Of a stretch of 64,000 nt of DNA, positions 18,270-25,877 are shown in pieces. The stretch spans positions 3,100,001 to 3,164,000 of the forward strand of contig NZ_CP107931.1 in NCBI RefSeq assembly GCF_036023875.1. The letters are read 5' to 3'. The position numbers and the translations under genes were made by a program. Under the pieces are notes generated by a model. That model searched no databases, was not told the origin of the DNA, and saw only the letters and a list, made by a program, of their open reading frames with translations. The stretch is from Mycobacterium sp. NBC_00419 (GTDB lineage Bacteria > Actinomycetota > Actinomycetes > Mycobacteriales > Mycobacteriaceae). The number at the start of each line of letters is the position of its first letter. Position 1 is the stretch's first letter.

Positions 18270-18407
18270 TCAGGCGGCAGTGGACGAACGGAAGGGGGAG
18301 CCTCGCCAGGAGAGCGCACGGGCGCCGCGGCCGAACAGCTGGCGGCGTTTGTCAGGGACGTGGCGCGTGAACCGGTGGCCGGCGATATTCAACTCGATCA
18401 GCCACAT
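18270..18407 (-). CDS. Small 45-aa protein upstream of tetR
   Basis: ATG 18407 is preceded by AAGGAG at 7 bp, one of the better ribosome-binding sites in this region. The 45-residue product begins MWLIELNIAGHRF and is then rich in Arg, with no transmembrane segment. Its TGA is directly followed by the tetR ATG. I do not recognise the family. It could be a genuine small protein, for example a regulator partner, or a leader peptide that tunes TetR translation. The strong ribosome-binding site and precise junction favour translation. Confidence 0.5.
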   Translation of the reverse strand: MWLIELNIAGHRFTRHVPDKRRQLFGRGARALSWRGSPFRSSTAA

Positions 18408-18452
18408 GGCGGTCTCCTTGCGGGGCGGGCGAATGCCCGGTCCATAACTATG

Positions 18453-18466
18453 CTTATGACCATAAG
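18453..18466. promoter_or_regulatory. TetR operator-like inverted repeat
   Basis: CTTATG-AC-CATAAG is a perfect 6+6 inverted repeat, A/T-rich in a GC-rich background. It sits 45 bp upstream of the 45-aa ORF/tetR unit and about 200 bp upstream of the divergent fadE. No other function is apparent for it. The remaining 250-bp spacer also holds a TAGATCTA palindrome near 18561. Confidence 0.5.
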
Positions 18467-18664
18467 ATGAGAGTTTCATGAGCGCAACGGGTAATCGGGC
18501 CGGCCGCATAACCGCCGCCAGCGCGATCTTCTGACCTGCGGCAACCGGGCCGATGTGACCTAGATCTATGGTGTAGATCATATTTTCAGCCGTTGCCTGA
18601 ACGCCCTGATCAGGCCACCTGAACGGGTTAGGCTCTGCTCAGCCGCAACGGGAGGCGCAAGCGA

Positions 18665-20500
18665 ATGGGCCATTACAAGAGCAACGTCCGCGACCTCGAG
18701 TTCAACCTCTTCGAGCTGCTCGGGCTGGAGAAGGTGCTCGACGGCAGCACTTTCGGCGATCTGGACGGCGACTCCGTGCGCCAGATGCTGGCCGAGGCCG
18801 CGCGTCTGGCCGAGGGCCCGGTGGCCGAGTCGTTCGCCGAGACCGACCGTCACCCGCCGACCTTCGACCCCGACACCCACACGGTCTCCATCCCGGAGCC
18901 GTTCAAGAAATCGCTCAAAGCCTGGCAGGACGGCGAGTGGTTCCGGATCGGGCTCGACGAGGAAGTGGGCGGGGTCCCGGCCCCGGCGATGGTGGGCTGG
19001 GCGATCAACGAGCTGGTGCTGGGCGCCAACCCGGCCGTCTTCATGTACCTGGCCGGCCCGATCATGGCCGACATCCTGTTCCACATCGGCAACCAGGAGC
19101 AGAAGCAGTGGGCTCAGCTCGCCGTCGAGCGTGGCTGGGCGGCGACCATGGTGCTGACCGAACCCGACGCCGGATCCGACGTCGGGGCCGGGCGCACCAA
19201 GGCGGTCGACGCCGGTGACGGCACCTGGCACATCGAGGGCGTCAAACGGTTCATCACCAGTGGCGACACCGATGACCTCTTCGAGAACATCATGCATCTG
19301 GTGCTGGCCCGGCCCGAGGGAGCCGGGCCCGGCACCAAGGGCCTGTCCCTGTTCTTCGTCCCCAAGTTCCTGTTCGACCCGGAGACCGGGGAGCCGGGTG
19401 AGCTCAACGGCGCGTTCGTCACCAACCTCGAGCACAAGATGGGCCTGAAGGCCTCGGCCACCACCGAGATCAGTTTCGGCCTGCACGGCAAGCCGGCGAT
19501 CGGGTGGCTGGTCGGCGACGTCCACAACGGCATCGCGCAGATGTTCAAGGTGATCGAGTACGCGCGAATGTTCGTGGGTACCAAAGCGATTGCGACGCTG
19601 TCGACCGGCTACCTGAACGCCCTGGAGTACGCCAAGTTCCGGGTGCAGGGCGCCGACATGACGCAGATGACCGATAAGACCGCGCCGCGGGTGACCATCC
19701 TGCATCACCCCGACGTGCGCCGCGCCCTGATGACGCAGAAGGCCTACGCCGAGGGATTGCGTGCGCTGTATCTCTATACCGCCGCCCACCAGGACCCGGC
19801 CGCGGCCGAGGTGGTCTCCGGTGCCGATGCCGAACTCGCCGAGCGGATCAACGATCTGTTCCTCCCGATCGTCAAGGGTGTCGGATCGGAGCGGGCCTAC
19901 CAGACCCTGACCGAGTCGCTGCAGACGTTCGGCGGGTCGGGCTTCCTGCAGGACTACCCGATCGAGCAGTACATCCGCGACGCCAAGATCGACTCGCTCT
20001 ACGAGGGCACCACCGCAATTCAGGCTCAGGACTTCTTCTTTCGCAAGATCGCCCGCGATCAGGGGGTGGCGCTGACCCACGTCGTGACCCAGATCGAGAC
20101 GTTCATCGACAGCCCCGACGCCAAGCCGGAACTCGCAGGCGCGCGGGCGCTGCTGGCCGAGGCCCTCGACAACCTGCGGGCGATGGTCGCCACCCTCACC
20201 GGCTACCTCTTCGGCGCCCAGCAGGATTCGCGAGAGCTGTATCGGGTGGGCCTCGAGTCGGTGCCCTTCCTGCTGGCTGTCGGTGATCTGATGATCGGCT
20301 GGCTGCTGCTGAGGCAGGCCGAGATCGCCCTCGGCGCACTCGACGGCGACCTCGATCCGCGCGAACGCTCCTTCTACAGCGGCAAAGTCGCCGTCGCGAA
20401 CTTCTTCGCGCGCAACGTACTGCCTCGGCTGGCCGCCCAGCGTCGCATCGCCGAGGGCGTCGACCTGGCGATCATGGACCTGGACGAAGAGGCCTTCTGA
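18665..20500 (+). CDS. Long acyl-CoA dehydrogenase, FadE5 paralogue
   Basis: A 611-aa acyl-CoA dehydrogenase with exactly the length of FadE5 and co-linear similarity to the fadE5 at 55038, from the N-terminal HYKSNVRD onward. The flavin-contacting [18 protein letters not shown] and the catalytic segment [15 protein letters not shown] with its Glu are intact. The C-terminal extra domain typical of the AidB/FadE5 group is present. ATG 18665 follows GGAGG. It would introduce the alpha,beta double bond in medium- or long-chain acyl-CoA. The following MaoC-like hydratase, 53 bp downstream, could take the product. TetR control from 17634 is possible. Confidence 0.88.
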   Translation: MGHYKSNVRDLEFNLFELLGLEKVLDGSTFGDLDGDSVRQMLAEAARLAEGPVAESFAETDRHPPTFDPDTHTVSIPEPFKKSLKAWQDGEWFRIGLDEEVGGVPAPAMVGWAINELVLGANPAVFMYLAGPIMADILFHIGNQEQKQWAQLAVERGWAATMVLTEPDAGSDVGAGRTKAVDAGDGTWHIEGVKRFITSGDTDDLFENIMHLVLARPEGAGPGTKGLSLFFVPKFLFDPETGEPGELNGAFVTNLEHKMGLKASATTEISFGLHGKPAIGWLVGDVHNGIAQMFKVIEYARMFVGTKAIATLSTGYLNALEYAKFRVQGADMTQMTDKTAPRVTILHHPDVRRALMTQKAYAEGLRALYLYTAAHQDPAAAEVVSGADAELAERINDLFLPIVKGVGSERAYQTLTESLQTFGGSGFLQDYPIEQYIRDAKIDSLYEGTTAIQAQDFFFRKIARDQGVALTHVVTQIETFIDSPDAKPELAGARALLAEALDNLRAMVATLTGYLFGAQQDSRELYRVGLESVPFLLAVGDLMIGWLLLRQAEIALGALDGDLDPRERSFYSGKVAVANFFARNVLPRLAAQRRIAEGVDLAIMDLDEEAF

Positions 20501-20553
20501 GCGTCGGTCAAGATGGCGGGAGTAACCGCTGAGACTGAATAGGAAGTGAGCCC

Positions 20554-21012
20554 ATGAAGCTGATCACGTCTATCGACGATGCCGAATCGCTGGTCGGCAC
20601 CGAACTCGGCGTCAGCGACTGGCTCCAGATCGACCAGAAGCGCATCAACGATTTCGCCGACGTCACCGGCGATCATCAGTGGATCCACGTCGACGTCGAG
20701 CGGGCCAAGGCCGAAAGTCCTTACGGGACACCGATCGCCCACGGCTTTCTCACACTGTCACTGGTTCCCGCGCTGTCCAAGGACAACTTCCGCATCGAGA
20801 ACGCCAAGATGGCCATCAACTACGGGCTCAACAAGGTCCGCTTCGTCGCCGCCGTGCCCGTCGACAGCCGGGTGCGGGTGCGCTCGGAGCTGGCCGAGGC
20901 CACCAAGGTCGACGACAGCACCGTCAACCTCACGGTGCGCCACACCATCGAGATCGACGGCGTCGACAAGCCGGCCGCCGTCGCCGAGATGATCGTGCGC
21001 ACTCTGTTCTAA
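20554..21012 (+). CDS. MaoC-like (R)-enoyl-CoA hydratase, HtdZ type
   Basis: A 152-aa single hot-dog protein of the MaoC dehydratase family. The hydratase-2 active-site block FADVTGDHQWIHVD supplies the catalytic Asp and His, and GTPIAHGFLTLSL completes the substrate tunnel. Overall it resembles mycobacterial Rv0130 (HtdZ). ATG 20554 is preceded by AGGAAG. Located behind the FadE5 paralogue on the same strand, it probably hydrates the enoyl-CoA produced there, giving the (R)-3-hydroxy isomer. Confidence 0.85.
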   Translation: MKLITSIDDAESLVGTELGVSDWLQIDQKRINDFADVTGDHQWIHVDVERAKAESPYGTPIAHGFLTLSLVPALSKDNFRIENAKMAINYGLNKVRFVAAVPVDSRVRVRSELAEATKVDDSTVNLTVRHTIEIDGVDKPAAVAEMIVRTLF

Positions 21013-21024
21013 TCGCGGGGCAGT

Positions 21025-21564
21025 TCACTCGGCGAACTCGACGGCGGGATAGTCCACGTCGACTTCGCTGATGTGATGCAGGTAGTTCGACAACGTCGTG
21101 GAGATGGCGTGTCCCACGATCTCCACGATCTCCGCGTCAGTCCAGCCGGCTGCGCGCACGGCCGCGAGATCGGCGGCCGCGACGTGGCCGCGGGTACGTA
21201 CCACGAGTTGTGCGAACTCGAGTGCGGCTGCGGTCTTGGGATTTGACGCGCGAGCCGACCGGGCGTCGGCGATGTCGTCGGCCGGCACCCGGTAGGCGCC
21301 GGCGGCGGCGGTGTGCGCGGCAAGGCAGTACGCGCATCGGTTCTCCTGGGAGACCGCGATGGCGAGCTGCTCGGCGATGCCGCCGCGCAGCGATCCTCTG
21401 CCCAGTGCATCGTCGAACCCGAGGACCGCCTCGGTCATCGGCAGCGACAGCGCCAGTACGGCGCCGAGATTGGGAACTCGACCCCACGCCTTCTGAATCG
21501 CCTCGCGGGCCTGACGCTGGGCGGGATCGTCGGTAGTGGCGTCGGCAGTCGACAAGCGAGCCAT
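21025..21564 (-). CDS. AhpD-like carboxymuconolactone decarboxylase-family protein
   Basis: A 179-aa all-helical AhpD-fold protein. The redox CxxC motif is present as NRCAYCLAAHT, with the downstream His conserved. This arrangement fits a peroxidase-type disulphide reductase rather than a true lactone decarboxylase. ATG 21564 is preceded by AGGAAGG; frames extending further upstream belong to a separate small ORF. It is convergent with the hydratase gene and probably co-transcribed with the 55-aa membrane ORF 16 bp upstream. Confidence 0.82.
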   Translation of the reverse strand: MARLSTADATTDDPAQRQAREAIQKAWGRVPNLGAVLALSLPMTEAVLGFDDALGRGSLRGGIAEQLAIAVSQENRCAYCLAAHTAAAGAYRVPADDIADARSARASNPKTAAALEFAQLVVRTRGHVAAADLAAVRAAGWTDAEIVEIVGHAISTTLSNYLHHISEVDVDYPAVEFAE

Positions 21565-21580
21565 GATGTGATCCTTCCTG

Positions 21581-21748
21581 TCAGGCCGCGGATTTCGCCG
21601 CGTGCACCGGGGAGCCGTCGTCCAGTGACCGCTCACCGCAGTCGATTCGGTGACCGACCACGACGAGAGCCGTGGACAGCAGCATCACCAACTCGGGTTG
21701 TGCCAGTGCTCTGATGAATGCTCTGCTGCGAATGCTTCTGATAGCCAT
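21581..21748 (-). CDS. Candidate 55-aa membrane peptide
   Basis: A 55-codon frame starting MAIRSIRSR, with a basic N-terminus, one hydrophobic stretch (ELVMLLSTALVVVG, about residues 19-32) and a polar C-terminus containing one Cys. Its stop lies 16 bp before the AhpD-like start. No convincing ribosome-binding site precedes the ATG, so it may be read from a leaderless message or not be a gene. I do not recognise the family. Positive-inside charge followed by a hydrophobic helix is the main support. Confidence 0.4.
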   Translation of the reverse strand: MAIRSIRSRAFIRALAQPELVMLLSTALVVVGHRIDCGERSLDDGSPVHAAKSAA

Positions 21749-21836
21749 GTCGAGGCAGTGTCGGACACGCGTCGAACCGTTACATCGGGGTCGGATGCGC
21801 CCCTTGGCTTTTCACGGCCCGCCGCTACACACGACA

Positions 21837-21861
21837 ATGGCCCCCGACATGCGGGGGCCAT
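21837..21861. terminator. Hairpin terminator after the aldehyde dehydrogenase
   Basis: Perfect 10-bp stem (ATGGCCCCCG pairing with CGGGGGCCAT) around a 5-nt loop, 18 bp beyond the aldehyde dehydrogenase stop. There is no T-run on the minus strand, as is common for mycobacterial hairpin terminators. It is the only structured element in the 130 bp between the small ORF at 21748 and the dehydrogenase. Confidence 0.65.
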
Positions 21862-21878
21862 CGTCGTTGTGCAGCCGA

Positions 21879-23351
21879 CTACTCGGGCTGGTAGCCGAAG
21901 GGCAGCAGCACGCTCTTGGCCTGGGTGTACGCCTCGATACCCTCGGGCCCGTTCTCGCGGCCGATGCCGGAGTTCTTGTATCCACCGAACGGCGAACCGG
22001 GATCGAACGCGTACATGTTGACCGCGTACGTGCCGGTGCGGATCTGCGCGGCGATCTTCATGGCCTTGTCGTTATCGGTGGTGTACACCGAACCGGCCAG
22101 ACCGTAGACGGAGTCGTTGGCGATGCGCACGGCGTCCTCTTCGGTGTCATACGGAATCACCGCCAGGACCGGTCCGAAGATCTCCTCCTGCGCGATGGTC
22201 ATCGAGTTGTCGACGTCGGCGAAGACCGTCGGCTGAACGAACCAGCCGCCGTCGAGCCCCTCGGGACGCTCACCGCCGGTGACGATCCGGGCACCTTCCT
22301 CGACGCCCTTCTTGATGTAGCCCTCGACCCGCTCGCGCTGCTTCTCGCTGATCAGCGGGCCGATCATGGCGGCGGGGTTGTCGGGCAATCCGACGGGCAT
22401 CGCCGCGACGGCGGCGGACAGCTTCTCGACAACCTCGTCGTAGCGCGACCGCGGGGCCAGGATGCGGGTCTGGCCGACACAGGCCTGGCCGCAGTTCATC
22501 AGGCCGGAGAACACCAGCATCGGCAGCGTCGAATCGAGGTCGGCGTCCTCGAGAATGATCGCGGCCGACTTGCCGCCCAACTCCAGGGTGCACGGCTTGA
22601 GCTTCTCGGCGGCGATCTTGGCGATCTCCTTGCCGACCCCGCTTGACCCGGTGAAGGTGAACTTGTCGATCTCGGGGTTGGCGGTCAACGCACGGCCGGT
22701 CTCCGGTCCGCCGGGGACCACCGAGAGCACACCTTCGGGCAGCCCGGCTTCGGCGAAGACGTCGGCCATCGCGAACAACGACAGCGGGGTCTCGGCGGCC
22801 GGCTTCACGACGATGGTGCAGCCGGCCAGCAGCGCCGGGCCGAGCTTGTTGGCGGCCAGGAAGAACGGCACATTCCACGCCGTCACGGCCGCGACGACAC
22901 CGATCGGTTCGCGCAGCACCATGGTGGTGCCGTACACGCCGTCGCGGAAGTCGCGCCAGGTGAACTTGTCGGCGGCACCGGCGAAGTACTGGAACGACGA
23001 CATCGCCGCGCCGTACTGCATCATGTCGACGATCGTCGGCGGCTGCCCCGTCTCGGCGGCAAGCAGGAACTTGAACTCCTCGGCGCGCTCTTCGAGGATC
23101 TTGACGGCGCGGCCCAGGATCTCGCCGCGCTCGGCGGGCGACATGTGCGGCCAGGGGCCCTCGTCGAAGGCCTTGCGGGCGGCAGCGCAGGCGGCGTCGA
23201 CGTCAGCTGCCACGGCCAGCGGCACCTTGCCGACGAGTTCGCCGGTCGCCGGGGAGTGCACTTCGATGACCTCGGCAGAGGCCGGTTCGGTCCACTTGCC
23301 GCCGATGAATAGCTTGTCCCATTCGGTCTTGAACGCGGTGCTCTGTGTCAT
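21879..23351 (-). CDS. NAD(P)-dependent aldehyde dehydrogenase (Rv0223c type)
   Basis: A 490-aa aldehyde dehydrogenase that oxidises an aldehyde to the acid. The cofactor motif FTGSSGVGKEIA, the general-base segment LELGGKSA and the catalytic Cys in NCGQACVGQ are all present, and length is standard. ATG 23351 is used; nine further in-frame codons upstream would run toward the operator. A KstR-type box lies 32 bp upstream of the start, suggesting induction during sterol or lipid use. Position corresponds to Rv0223c, next to the methyltransferase. Confidence 0.88.
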   Translation of the reverse strand: MTQSTAFKTEWDKLFIGGKWTEPASAEVIEVHSPATGELVGKVPLAVAADVDAACAAARKAFDEGPWPHMSPAERGEILGRAVKILEERAEEFKFLLAAETGQPPTIVDMMQYGAAMSSFQYFAGAADKFTWRDFRDGVYGTTMVLREPIGVVAAVTAWNVPFFLAANKLGPALLAGCTIVVKPAAETPLSLFAMADVFAEAGLPEGVLSVVPGGPETGRALTANPEIDKFTFTGSSGVGKEIAKIAAEKLKPCTLELGGKSAAIILEDADLDSTLPMLVFSGLMNCGQACVGQTRILAPRSRYDEVVEKLSAAVAAMPVGLPDNPAAMIGPLISEKQRERVEGYIKKGVEEGARIVTGGERPEGLDGGWFVQPTVFADVDNSMTIAQEEIFGPVLAVIPYDTEEDAVRIANDSVYGLAGSVYTTDNDKAMKIAAQIRTGTYAVNMYAFDPGSPFGGYKNSGIGRENGPEGIEAYTQAKSVLLPFGYQPE

Positions 23352-23382
23352 ACCCGTCACACTACCGACTGAAGACAAAAAC

Positions 23383-23396
23383 TAGAACCTGTTCAT
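23383..23396. promoter_or_regulatory. KstR-type operator (one mismatch)
   Basis: TAGAACCTGTTCAT matches TnnAACnnGTTnnA except for the final base. It lies 32-45 bp upstream of the aldehyde dehydrogenase ATG and overlaps the last codon of the upstream methyltransferase. This is the second such site in the window, the first being at 13153. Confidence 0.65.
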
Positions 23397-24172
23397 TTCG
23401 GCACATTCGGCGGCCGTAGCACCAGCACCAGGTTGCTCACCAGGAACTCGCGCACACCGGGTACCGAGGTCAATCCCCAAGCCCATCGCGGGTGGTAACG
23501 CGGGAATGCCGCGACCAATGCCCCGGTGCCCGCCGCCCACCGCAGCCCGTCGGCCGCCGACACCGCGAACAGCGACGAGCCGTAGTTGTTCTTCGGCGGA
23601 TGCCCGTGCTTACGGGTGTAGCGGGCTGCGGCGCGTTCACCACCGAAATAGTGCGTCAGACCCATCTCGTGGCCGCCGAACGGACCCAGCCACACCGTGT
23701 AGGACAAGATCGCCAGGCCACCCGGGCGGGTGATGCGCAGCATCTCGGCGCCCAACTGCCAGGGCTGCGCGACATGCTCGGCGACATTGGACGACAGGCA
23801 CACCTCGACGCTGCCGTCGGCGAACGGCAGCGCCATCCCGGAGGCGCGCACGAACGATCCGGGACTGCTGCCACGGACGTGCTCGGCGGCGTGCATCTCG
23901 GACGGATCCGGTTCCACGCCGACGTACTCCCAGCCCGCCGCGCAGAACGCCGACGCGAAGTACCCCGGGCCGCCACCGACGTCGACCACCGTGCGCCCGG
24001 CAGGCCCGCCGGCGTGGTCGGCCCGCCACAGGTCGGTGACCATGGCTGCGGTGTCGGCGGCCAGCGCACCGTAGAAGCGGTCTGGGTCGCGCTGTTCGAA
24101 GCGGAAATCCGACAGCAGGCGCACCGACCGGGCCAGCGTCGCGCGCCTGGCGAACAGGTCGGTGACGGACAT
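23393..24172 (-). CDS. SAM-dependent methyltransferase (Rv0224c type)
   Basis: A 259-aa class I methyltransferase. Motif I is VVDVGGGPGYFASAF (about residues 65-79), followed by the acidic ribose-binding residue in YVGVEPDP and a post-motif LSSNVAEHVAQPWQL. The acceptor is unknown. A C-terminal hydrophobic stretch, LVSNLVLVLRPP, may associate it with the membrane. ATG 24172 starts the gene. It diverges from a glycosyltransferase, as in Rv0224c-Rv0225, suggesting joint modification of an envelope glycan or glycolipid. That role is inference. Confidence 0.8.
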   Translation of the reverse strand: MSVTDLFARRATLARSVRLLSDFRFEQRDPDRFYGALAADTAAMVTDLWRADHAGGPAGRTVVDVGGGPGYFASAFCAAGWEYVGVEPDPSEMHAAEHVRGSSPGSFVRASGMALPFADGSVEVCLSSNVAEHVAQPWQLGAEMLRITRPGGLAILSYTVWLGPFGGHEMGLTHYFGGERAAARYTRKHGHPPKNNYGSSLFAVSAADGLRWAAGTGALVAAFPRYHPRWAWGLTSVPGVREFLVSNLVLVLRPPNVPK

Positions 24173-24192
24173 CGGTTCACCCTAGTGACCGG

Positions 24193-24307
24193 GACCGGAC
24201 TCGACTGTCGCCCTCCTCCTCGGGCCTTGGGGGCCCGCATCGTCGGCCGACCGGATTCGACTGTCGCCCTCCTCCTCGGGCCTTGGGGGCCCGCATCGTC
24301 GGCCGAC
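24193..24307. repeat. Tandem 56-bp duplication in a divergent promoter region
   Basis: Bases 24193-24251 recur at 24249-24307 with an offset of 56 bp and a single mismatch (24200/24256). Each copy contains a hairpin-forming CGGGCC-TTGGG-GGCCCG and, on the minus strand, GAGGAGG. The duplication fills almost the whole spacer between the methyltransferase and the glycosyltransferase, ending 14 bp before the latter's ATG. It may change promoter or 5' leader strength. Confidence 0.9.
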
Positions 24308-24320
24308 TAGGCTGATCTCG

Positions 24321-25478
24321 ATGTCCGCTCCCGTCCGTTCCGTGCTGCTGTTGTGCTGGCGCGATACCGGCCACCCACAGGGTGGCGGGAGTGAAACCTA
24401 TGTTCAGCGCATCGGCACCCTGCTGGCGCAGTCGGGCGTCGAGGTGACGCTGCGCACCGCCCGCTATCCGGGGGCGCCACGCCGCGAGGTCGTCGACGGA
24501 GTGCGGATCAGCCGCGGTGGCGGCCCCTACACGGTCTACATCTGGGCCGGGCTGGCGATGGTGCTGGCCCGAATCGGGCTGGGACCGCTGCGCCGGGTGC
24601 GTCCCGACGTCGTCCTGGACACCCAGAACGGGGTGCCGTTCCTGGCCCGCCTGGCCTTCGGCCGTCGCGTCGCGGTCCTGGTCCACCACTGCCATCGCGA
24701 GCAGTGGCCGGTCGCCGGCCGGGTGATCGGACGACTCGGGTGGCTCGTCGAGTCGTGGCTCTCGCCGCGCATGCACCGGCGAAACCAGTACGTCACGGTG
24801 TCGCTGCCCTCAGCCCGCGACCTGGCCGACCTCGGTGTGGATTCACGCCGGATCGCCGTGGTGCGCAACGGGTTGGATGAGGCCCCCGCGGACACCCTGA
24901 CCGCGGACCGGTCGGCGACCCCGCGGGTGGTCGTGTTGTCTCGGCTGGTGCCGCACAAGCAGATCGAGGACGCGCTGGACGCGGTGGCCCGGCTGCGATC
25001 GCGGGTCGACGGTCTGCATCTGGATATCGTCGGCGGCGGCTGGTGGCATGACCGTCTCGTCGAGCGGGCACAACAGCTGGGAATCGCCGACTCCGTCACG
25101 TTCCACGGTCACGTTGGCGACACCGCCAAACATGATGTGGTGCAACGCTCCTGGGTGCACGTGCTGCCGTCGCGCAAAGAGGGCTGGGGTCTGGCCGTCA
25201 TCGAGGCGGCCCAGCATGGGGTGCCGACGATCGGTTACCGATCCTCCGGCGGTCTCACCGATTCGGTGATCGACGGGGTGACCGGTGTGCTGGTCGACAG
25301 CCCCGACGAACTGGTCGACGGGCTCGAGCGGCTGCTGAGCGACCGGGTTCTTCGCGACGAACTCGGCGCGAAGGCGATGGCCCGAAGCCGGGAGTTCTCG
25401 TGGCAGCAGAGTGCGGCTGCCATGCGAAATGTATTGGAGTCCGTGCACTCCGGAACCCGCGTCAGCGGCGTGATCTAG
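24321..25478 (+). CDS. GT4-family glycosyltransferase (Rv0225 type)
   Basis: A 385-aa retaining glycosyltransferase of GT-B fold. An N-terminal GGGSETYVQRIG motif, a donor-domain VLSRLVPHKQIEDAL and the C-terminal EGWGLAVIEAAQHGVP, an E-x7-E motif typical of GT4, are visible. It is probably cytoplasmic or peripheral at the inner membrane, acting on a lipid- or glycan-linked acceptor. ATG 24321 is used. The DUF5313 gene follows 6 bp after the stop. The conserved locus also contains LM/LAM-related genes, so an envelope role is likely but unproven. Confidence 0.85.
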   Translation: MSAPVRSVLLLCWRDTGHPQGGGSETYVQRIGTLLAQSGVEVTLRTARYPGAPRREVVDGVRISRGGGPYTVYIWAGLAMVLARIGLGPLRRVRPDVVLDTQNGVPFLARLAFGRRVAVLVHHCHREQWPVAGRVIGRLGWLVESWLSPRMHRRNQYVTVSLPSARDLADLGVDSRRIAVVRNGLDEAPADTLTADRSATPRVVVLSRLVPHKQIEDALDAVARLRSRVDGLHLDIVGGGWWHDRLVERAQQLGIADSVTFHGHVGDTAKHDVVQRSWVHVLPSRKEGWGLAVIEAAQHGVPTIGYRSSGGLTDSVIDGVTGVLVDSPDELVDGLERLLSDRVLRDELGAKAMARSREFSWQQSAAAMRNVLESVHSGTRVSGVI

Positions 25479-25484
25479 GAAGCC

Positions 25485-25877
25485 ATGACCGACAACACCA
25501 GTCCCAACCCGCTCCAATACATCGCCTACTGCTACGGCAAGCAGTTGCCGGACTCGATGCGTGACTGGGTGCGCAATGACCTCACCGGCAAGGGTGCGCG
25601 GCTGCGGACGCTGGTGCGGGTCGCGATTCCCGGCCTGCTACTCGTCTCGCCGCTGTGGCTGGTCCCGACCACGACCCCCATGCACTTGGCCATGTCCTCG
25701 CTGCTGTTCCTGCCGTTCTTGTACTTCGCGCACGCGCTGGACAAGATCTGGCGCACCTACCGCCTGCGCCAGCACAACATCGATCCGGGGCTGATCGACG
25801 AACTGGCTCGCAAGCGCGACGCGCACATCCACGAGTCCTACCGTCGGCGCTACGGGCACGACGACGCCGGAAGCTAA
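25485..25877 (+). CDS. DUF5313 small membrane protein
   Basis: A 130-aa protein with two hydrophobic helices (about residues 43-60 and 64-84) separated by a short PTTTPMH loop and flanked by basic segments. The pattern PLQYIAYCYGKQLPDSM near the N-terminus fits the actinobacterial DUF5313 family, function unknown. ATG 25485 lies 6 bp after the glycosyltransferase stop, so it is co-transcribed. Its 3' end overlaps the convergent reactivase gene by 4 bp, the junction between the conserved locus and the inserted dehydratase operon. Confidence 0.75.
   Translation: MTDNTSPNPLQYIAYCYGKQLPDSMRDWVRNDLTGKGARLRTLVRVAIPGLLLVSPLWLVPTTTPMHLAMSSLLFLPFLYFAHALDKIWRTYRLRQHNIDPGLIDELARKRDAHIHESYRRRYGHDDAGS

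Noticed and set aside
18408..18581. N-terminal extension of the 45-aa ORF to 103 codons
   Set aside because: It would translate through the inverted-repeat operator and lacks a ribosome-binding site, while the internal ATG has a good one.
24177..24776. Minus-strand peptides sharing MRAPKARGGGRQS near the tandem repeat
   Set aside because: They arise only because the 56-bp duplication is read twice; no domain or conserved start supports coding.
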